A DNA stretch of 64,000 bases from the NCBI RefSeq assembly GCF_000341105.1, contig NZ_ANBB01000047.1:99203-163202 (forward strand), written 5' to 3'. Each line of letters starts with the position of its first letter. The first letter of the stretch is position 1. The notes under the pieces were generated by a model. The model ran no database searches. It saw only the letters and a program-made list of their open reading frames with translations, and was not told the DNA's origin. Below, piece after piece: positions 59,774 to 64,000 of this stretch. A program made the translations under genes and the position numbers. This DNA is from Nocardiopsis potens DSM 45234 (GTDB lineage: Bacteria > Actinomycetota > Actinomycetes > Streptosporangiales > Streptosporangiaceae).

Positions 59774-60281
59774 GGGGGAACCTGCCTTCCAACACGGGAC
59801 CGCCCGCCCATCGGCCGAGCGGGCGAATGGCGTTGGAAATCTAGGTCGAAAGCCCCGAAGGCGACATTCAGTTCTTTCTTCGGGTGCGGAATAAAACCGC
59901 TCTTACAGTCTGTAAGCGGGATTCAGGGCCGCGATCGGGAGGCGCTCCCGAATCGGGCGCCCTCCGCATCCGCGCGGATGCATTCGGTGAGAACAGAGAT
60001 GAAATCGGTGCCCGTGTTCACCATTCCGTCACTATCGGCCACGTCTCCGGTTCTCTCGGTCACGGTCTCCTGGTGTGGAATCGACCGGTCTGGCCGCATG
60101 CGGTCACGGCGTTCCCCGGCGACCAGTGCCGTTCCGACCGGATTCCGCGCCGCGGGCGGAGTATGGCCCGATTCGGATGAGGGAAAAGAAGCAGTCCGAT
60201 TTCCGTGCACTTCGGGCATGCGGCGCGGCCGCGCCCGCCGGAGGAGGAGCGGGAGAGGACGGCGGGGAAGAACGGCCGGGG
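59774..60281. other. 508-bp intergenic region with a 15-bp palindrome
   Basis: No convincing gene. CTTACAG-T-CTGTAAG (59902-59916) is a perfect interrupted palindrome, flanked by CCGC and CGGG that extend it with one gap on each side. GCGGAATAAAACCGC immediately upstream could form an alternative hairpin. The stretch 59840-59925 is AT-richer than the background and probably holds the carbonic anhydrase promoter (minus strand) and an operator. Confidence 0.45.
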
Positions 60282-61448
60282 CTACCGCTCCGGCGGCTCC
60301 CGGTGCGGGATGCGCGCCCGGACCGACCAGCCGCGGCCGCCGTCGCCGGGGCCGTAGGCCAGCTCCCCGCCCAGCGCCTCGACCCGCTCGGCCATCCCGG
60401 GCAGCCCGGAGCCGGACCCCTCGGAGGGGCGGTCGGCGGCGGACGCGCCCGCGCCGTCGTCGGCGACCGCGACCAGCAGCGCGTCGTCCTCCGCGGCCAC
60501 CTCCACCCGCAGTGACGCGGCACCGGAGTGGCGCAGGGCGTTGGTGACCGCCTCCTGCACCACCCGGTAGGCGGTGAGCGCGGCGGCGGGGCGCAGCACC
60601 TCGGTGTCCCCGCGCACCTCCAGCGCCGCGTCGATGCCGGCGGCCCGGGCCGAGGCGACCAGGTCGTCCAGCCCGCTCAGACCGGGCGGCGGCTCCGGCT
60701 CCCGCCCGCCCGGGGAGGCGCGCAGCACCCGGATGGTGCTGCGCAGGTCCCGCATCGCCTCCCGGTTGGCCGCGCGCACCTGCCCGATCGCCTCCTTGGC
60801 CTGCTCCGGGTCGCCGTCGATGCTGTGCGCGGCCACGCCCGCGTGGATGCCGATCACGGTCACCGTGTGGGCGAGGACGTCGTGCAGGTCGCGGGCGGTG
60901 CGCAGCCGTTCGGCCGCGGTGCGCTGGCGGCGCTCGCGCTCGGCCGCCTCCAGCCGCCGCGCGGTCTCCTCGCGCAGCGCCCGCCGGCTGCGGACCAGCT
61001 CGGCGAGGAGCGGCAGCAGGGCGAGGATCGCGCCGTGCTCCGCCATGTCGGCCGCGGCCTCGACCGGGGTCTCCGGGCCGGTGCCGAGCACCCGGGCCGG
61101 CAGTTCGAGGACGACCAGGGCGCCCGCGGTGCCCAGCGCCCACCACCGGTGCCCGGCGAGGGCGGTGGTGAACAGCTGCACGCCGACCGCGGGCGCGGGG
61201 GAGAAGCCCGGCACGTCCAGCGCCATCACCGCGGCGTAGCCGACGGCGGCGCCGACCAGCGCGGTGCGCGGCGCGTGCCGGGCGATCGCCGCGCAGGCGC
61301 CGACCGCCGCGAGGGCACCGACGGTCACCCCGTCGAGCGGCCGGGACGGCCGGTCCCCGGAGGCGGCCGCGGCGAGCAGCATCAGCGCCGTCACCCCGAC
61401 CGCCAGCGAGACGTCGATGAGCGGTCCGCGCCATTCTCGGCTGATCAC
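60282..61448 (-). CDS. NarL-type sensor histidine kinase
   Basis: A 388-residue kinase. About five to six hydrophobic helices (12-150) form the membrane sensor. HisKA_3 has RTARDLHDVLAHTVTVIGIH (H189), followed by HATPase_c with VVQEAVTNALRHSGAAS and GSGSGLPGMAERVEALGGEL. No response regulator gene adjoins it, unusual for this class. The start is taken as GTG at 61448; an ATG at 61544 preceded by AAAGGG would add 32 residues. The signal is unknown. Confidence 0.86.
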   Translation of the reverse strand: MISREWRGPLIDVSLAVGVTALMLLAAAASGDRPSRPLDGVTVGALAAVGACAAIARHAPRTALVGAAVGYAAVMALDVPGFSPAPAVGVQLFTTALAGHRWWALGTAGALVVLELPARVLGTGPETPVEAAADMAEHGAILALLPLLAELVRSRRALREETARRLEAAERERRQRTAAERLRTARDLHDVLAHTVTVIGIHAGVAAHSIDGDPEQAKEAIGQVRAANREAMRDLRSTIRVLRASPGGREPEPPPGLSGLDDLVASARAAGIDAALEVRGDTEVLRPAAALTAYRVVQEAVTNALRHSGAASLRVEVAAEDDALLVAVADDGAGASAADRPSEGSGSGLPGMAERVEALGGELAYGPGDGGRGWSVRARIPHREPPER

Positions 61449-61824
61449 GCCGACAGCGTAGTGACCCGGGCAGGCCGGCGGGGACGCGGCGTCCTTTCCG
61501 GCCCGCCGTATCCGGAGGCCCAGCGGCCCCTCCGGCTCCGCCATGGGCGGCCCTTTACCCGGGCAGGCGTAGTGTGAGGGGCATCCGGAGACGAAGACAT
61601 CCCCATCCATGAGGAACGCCCGCCACGCCGGTGCGACGGAAGGGGATCCCGTACCGCTCCCATCCCGCCCCGCAGGGCACGTGCCGTGGCCCGCCGCGCC
61701 CCGTCTCCGAGCCGACCGCCCGGCCCGTCCAGGGCGCGCAGGCGGTGACCGATCCCCCGCCCTTCGAACGGTCCGGGGAAGCGCGTGCCGCGCGCGGCCC
61801 CGGAAGAACAGGAACGAGCGCTCC
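61449..61824. other. 376-bp divergent region between kinase and DUF5994 genes
   Basis: No convincing gene. An in-frame ATG at 61609 would extend the DUF5994 product by 72 Arg/Pro-rich residues and is judged unlikely. CACTACGCT on the minus strand just before 61448 is a possible -10 for a leaderless kinase transcript. Confidence 0.4.
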
Positions 61825-62364
61825 ATGCGCACCTCTGCACCGCACCTGCCCGTGCTCGCCGATTCGCCCCCTTCGGCCCCCCGCCTCCTCCTGCAGTCCG
61901 TGGCCTCCAGGGACACCCTGCTCGACGGCGGCTGGTGGCCACGCTCCAACGACCCGGTCGCCGAACTGCCCGGTCTCATCCTCGCCCTGGACCGGTACCG
62001 GGGGACCGTCCACCACATCATGCTGGGGGCCACCGGATGGAGGACCCGGCCCGGACTCCTGGAGGTCGCCGGCCGGGCGATCCGGTTGGCCTGGTTCACC
62101 ACCATGCCCTCCGACCTGCTCACCGCGGTCGGCACCAACGGCGGCCGCATCGACCTCCTGGTCGTCCCGCCGGGGGTGAGCATGCCGACGGCCTGGGCCG
62201 CCATCGGCCTGGCCGCCCAGCGGGGCAACAACGTGTACGCGTCCGACCTCATCACCGCCGCCGGGCGCCTGATCGAGGCGTCCGACATCGCCCAGGAGCG
62301 CGTCCGGAAGTCCGGCGGCGGACGGCTGGCCCCGGCGGAGCCCCGGCTCATCACTCCCCGCTGA
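61825..62364 (+). CDS. DUF5994 family protein
   Basis: A 179-residue actinobacterial protein. LLDGGWWPRSNDPVAELPGL, VGTNGGRIDLLVVPPGVSMP and AAIGLAAQRGNNVYASDLIT match DUF5994, whose members occur widely in actinomycetes and are uncharacterised. AGGAACGAG upstream supports ATG 61825. It is followed by an acetyltransferase gene after 75 nt in the same direction. Confidence 0.85.
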   Translation: MRTSAPHLPVLADSPPSAPRLLLQSVASRDTLLDGGWWPRSNDPVAELPGLILALDRYRGTVHHIMLGATGWRTRPGLLEVAGRAIRLAWFTTMPSDLLTAVGTNGGRIDLLVVPPGVSMPTAWAAIGLAAQRGNNVYASDLITAAGRLIEASDIAQERVRKSGGGRLAPAEPRLITPR

Positions 62365-62439
62365 CCCCGTGTCGGCGTCTCCCCAGGGGTGCCCCCGCCG
62401 TCCGGAGCGGGAAGACCGGTGGTGCGGGAGGGGGACGCC

Positions 62440-63072
62440 ATGGTGGAGGAGAACCGGAAGAGCGGGACGGAGGGCGTGGAGGTCCGCGGACTGCACCGGG
62501 ACGAGCTGCCCGAGGCGGTCGCGGTGCTCGCGCGCGGCATGCGGGACAACCCGCTGCACGTCGCGGCGTACGGGGAGGACCCGCACCGGCGGTGGCTGAG
62601 CCACGGGCGGCTGGTCGCGGGACTGTTCTCGCTCTCGCCGGACCTGGAGTTCCTGTGCGCGGCGCGCGGCGGCGCCATCCTCGCCGTCACCGCGATCGCC
62701 CCGCCGGGGACCTGCCGGATGAGCCCGGGGAGGCGGCTGCGCATGCTGCCGCACCTGTCCCGGCTCGGCCCCGCGGCGGCGCTGCGGGTGCTCTCCTGGG
62801 CCGCGGCCTGGGGCGCCCGCGACCCGGACGAGCCGCACGTGCACCTGGGCCCGCTGGCGGTCGACGCGGACCTGCAGGGGCGGGGCATCGGCTCGCTGCT
62901 CATGCGGGAGCACTGCGCCCGGCTGGACCAGGACGGAACGACCGGCTACCTGGAGACCGACAAGGGCGTCAACGTGCGGTTCTACGAGCGGTTCGGCTAC
63001 GAGGTCACCGAGGAGGCCCCGGTGCTCGGGGTGCCGAACTGGTTCATGGCCCGCCGCCCCGGAGCGCGGTGA
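62440..63072 (+). CDS. GNAT family N-acetyltransferase
   Basis: A 210-residue GNAT. VHLGPLAVDADLQGRGIGSL carries the acetyl-CoA-binding Q/RxxGxG/A motif, and NVRFYERFGYEV is the usual terminal strand-helix. The N-terminal half contains the substrate-binding region. GGAGGGGG precedes ATG 62440; a 17-residue-longer start at 62389 lacks a clear site. The acceptor is unknown; small-molecule or protein-terminal amines are both possible. Confidence 0.87.
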   Translation: MVEENRKSGTEGVEVRGLHRDELPEAVAVLARGMRDNPLHVAAYGEDPHRRWLSHGRLVAGLFSLSPDLEFLCAARGGAILAVTAIAPPGTCRMSPGRRLRMLPHLSRLGPAAALRVLSWAAAWGARDPDEPHVHLGPLAVDADLQGRGIGSLLMREHCARLDQDGTTGYLETDKGVNVRFYERFGYEVTEEAPVLGVPNWFMARRPGAR

Positions 63073-63202
63073 AAGAACGTCCGCTGAGAGGCCACCGGGC
63101 ATGCGGTCGACTCCGCCGGCTTCGCCGACTCTGTCGACTCCGCCGATCCCGGCAGTCTCCAAGCCGGGCACCCTGATCGAACGCAGCGCCCCACAGGGTT
63201 GA

Positions 63203-63657
63203 GGTTCAAGCGGGCAGCGAGGGCGGGGAGGAGACCGGCCGGCCGATCGGTCCGGCGCGGCGCCCCGCGGAGCGGAGGTGCAAACAGGCAGCGACGGCAA
63301 AGGAAGCGGCGGGGCTGGGCGCCTCAGCCGAGTGCGGCCTCTCACGGGGCCGGGGTTCAGGCGGGCGGCGACGGCGGGAGGGGGAGCGGCCGGTCGGTCG
63401 GGTGCAGCGCATCGCGGAGCGAAGGTCAAGACGGGCGGCGACGGCGAAGGTAGGGGCGGGGCCGGGCGCCTCACCCGGGCGCGGCGCTCCACGTGGCGGG
63501 GGTTCAAACCGGCAGCGAGGGCGGGAGGGGGAGCGGCCGGTCGGTCGGGTGCAGCGCATCGCGGAGCGAAGGTCAAAACGGGCGGCGACGGCGAAGGTAG
63601 GGGCGGGGCCGGGCGCCTCACCCGGGCGCGGCGCCTCACGGGGCGGGGGTTCAAGCA
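63203..63657. repeat. Tandem array of about 70-77 bp repeats, second locus
   Basis: Anchors related to GGTTCAAG recur near 63203, 63280, 63355, 63424, 63501, 63570 and 63650. Two unit types alternate, giving a higher-order period of 147 bp: 63374-63487 and 63521-63634 are 114-bp copies with one mismatch (GGTCAAGAC versus GGTCAAAAC). Units share GGCGGCGACGGCG and CGGTCGGTCGGGTGC with the array at 46.5 kb. The 130 bp from 63073 to 63202 hold no gene. Confidence 0.83.
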
Positions 63658-63689
63658 GGCGGCGAGGGCGGGAGAGGGGCGGGCGCCGC

Positions 63690-64000
63690 GTTCACCGGCC
63701 AGGCCCGGCGCGTGCCCCCGCCAGGGGGTGGCCTTATCCCCTATGCCGGGTTCGCGGCAGGGAACAAGCGGGGGTGGGGGCGCCCTGCGCACCGCGAGAG
63801 CACCCCGATTACATCTACCAGCGAGTAGTAAGCCCCGAAGCCCCCACCACCCCCTCCCCGATTACCCAGAGTGGCCAAGGCGGGGCCTCTCGGGAGGGCA
63901 AATACGACATCTCACCCCTGCGCCATCCCTCCCCGGTTTCCGGCCCCCTGCTTTGCGGCCTTCCGGGCCGCTCGAACCCCCCAACACCGGCCCGACCGGG
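63690..64000. other. Conserved non-coding core element, copy 2 (cut by window end)
   Basis: Colinear with 46961-47270. It contains GCCGCGTTCACCGGCC, CTATGCCGGGTTCGCGG, the 34-nt block 63801-63834 (one base different from copy 1), the 34-nt block 63858-63891 (two transitions from copy 1), and AACACCGGCCCGACC near the end. An array of about 71-bp repeats precedes it, as in copy 1. The element may continue past the window. Confidence 0.7.

Noticed and set aside
61609..61824. N-terminal extension of the DUF5994 protein
   Set aside because: The added 72 residues are Arg/Pro-rich low complexity, whereas a Shine-Dalgarno and the family start fit 61825.

Overview
The window is about 72-75% GC, with near-universal G/C third codon positions, GTG starts and short intergenic gaps. 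Its gene families (IclR next to leuCD, an F420 pathway gene, AfsR/BTAD regulators, DUF5994, HU) point to a filamentous actinomycete, probably Nocardiopsaceae. That assignment is an inference from gene content; no rRNA is present to confirm it.

Layout. 0.2-5 kb: stress and regulatory genes (AhpD-like, MerR, TetR with an alpha/beta hydrolase, a PQQ-type sugar dehydrogenase lipoprotein, a Uma2 nuclease). 5.1-12.7 kb: a conserved actinobacterial housekeeping block, IclR regulator | leuC-leuD-small ORF-hup, then cofC, plsC-gpsA and ddl. 12.8-25.8 kb: accessory genes, including an EI24 membrane protein, an AbiEi/DUF559 nuclease whose 3' end overlaps that of a RelE-like/UvrD helicase fusion, a YjiH transporter, a membrane-anchored STAND ATPase and two SanA-like paralogues. 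25.9-31.9 kb: a DUF885 metallopeptidase, an RpiR regulator, a BTAD regulator with a degenerate P-loop, and a BadF/NAG-kinase. 32.0-37.2 kb: two near-identical tRNA-Lys(CTT) genes bracket a YtrA-type GntR operon and a full-length AfsR-type regulator. 37.4-42.3 kb: an MFS, CoA-transferase, acyl-CoA dehydrogenase and LysR cluster that looks like catabolism of a carboxylic acid. 42.4-46.4 kb: lipase, Sel1/TPR protein, and a YnfA-MerR pair with a 22-bp palindromic operator. 46.5-48.0 kb: a non-coding repeat locus. 48.0-58.1 kb: DinB, a PH-like membrane protein and a complete potassium system (kdpD divergent from small ORF-kdpFABC-kdpE). 58.1-63.1 kb: small glycine-zipper protein, MaoC, Tat-exported carbonic anhydrase, an orphan NarL-type histidine kinase, DUF5994 and a GNAT. 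63.2-64.0 kb: a second copy of the repeat locus, cut by the window edge.

Most unusual content. (1) A conserved non-coding core of about 300 bp at 46.96-47.27 kb recurs at 63.69-64.0 kb. Each copy is preceded by tandem GC-rich repeats of about 71 bp, and at the first locus an inverted array faces it. (2) Two perfect 64-bp palindromes lie at 49.5 and 58.0 kb between convergent genes; their outer 16 bp are almost identical while the inner halves differ yet remain perfectly self-complementary. (3) The RelE-like/UvrD fusion overlaps tail to tail with a DUF559 nuclease gene, a candidate defence or stress pair. (4) The kdp intergenic region holds helically phased octamers likely bound by KdpE.

All functional names rest on motif recognition by eye; no database search was run.
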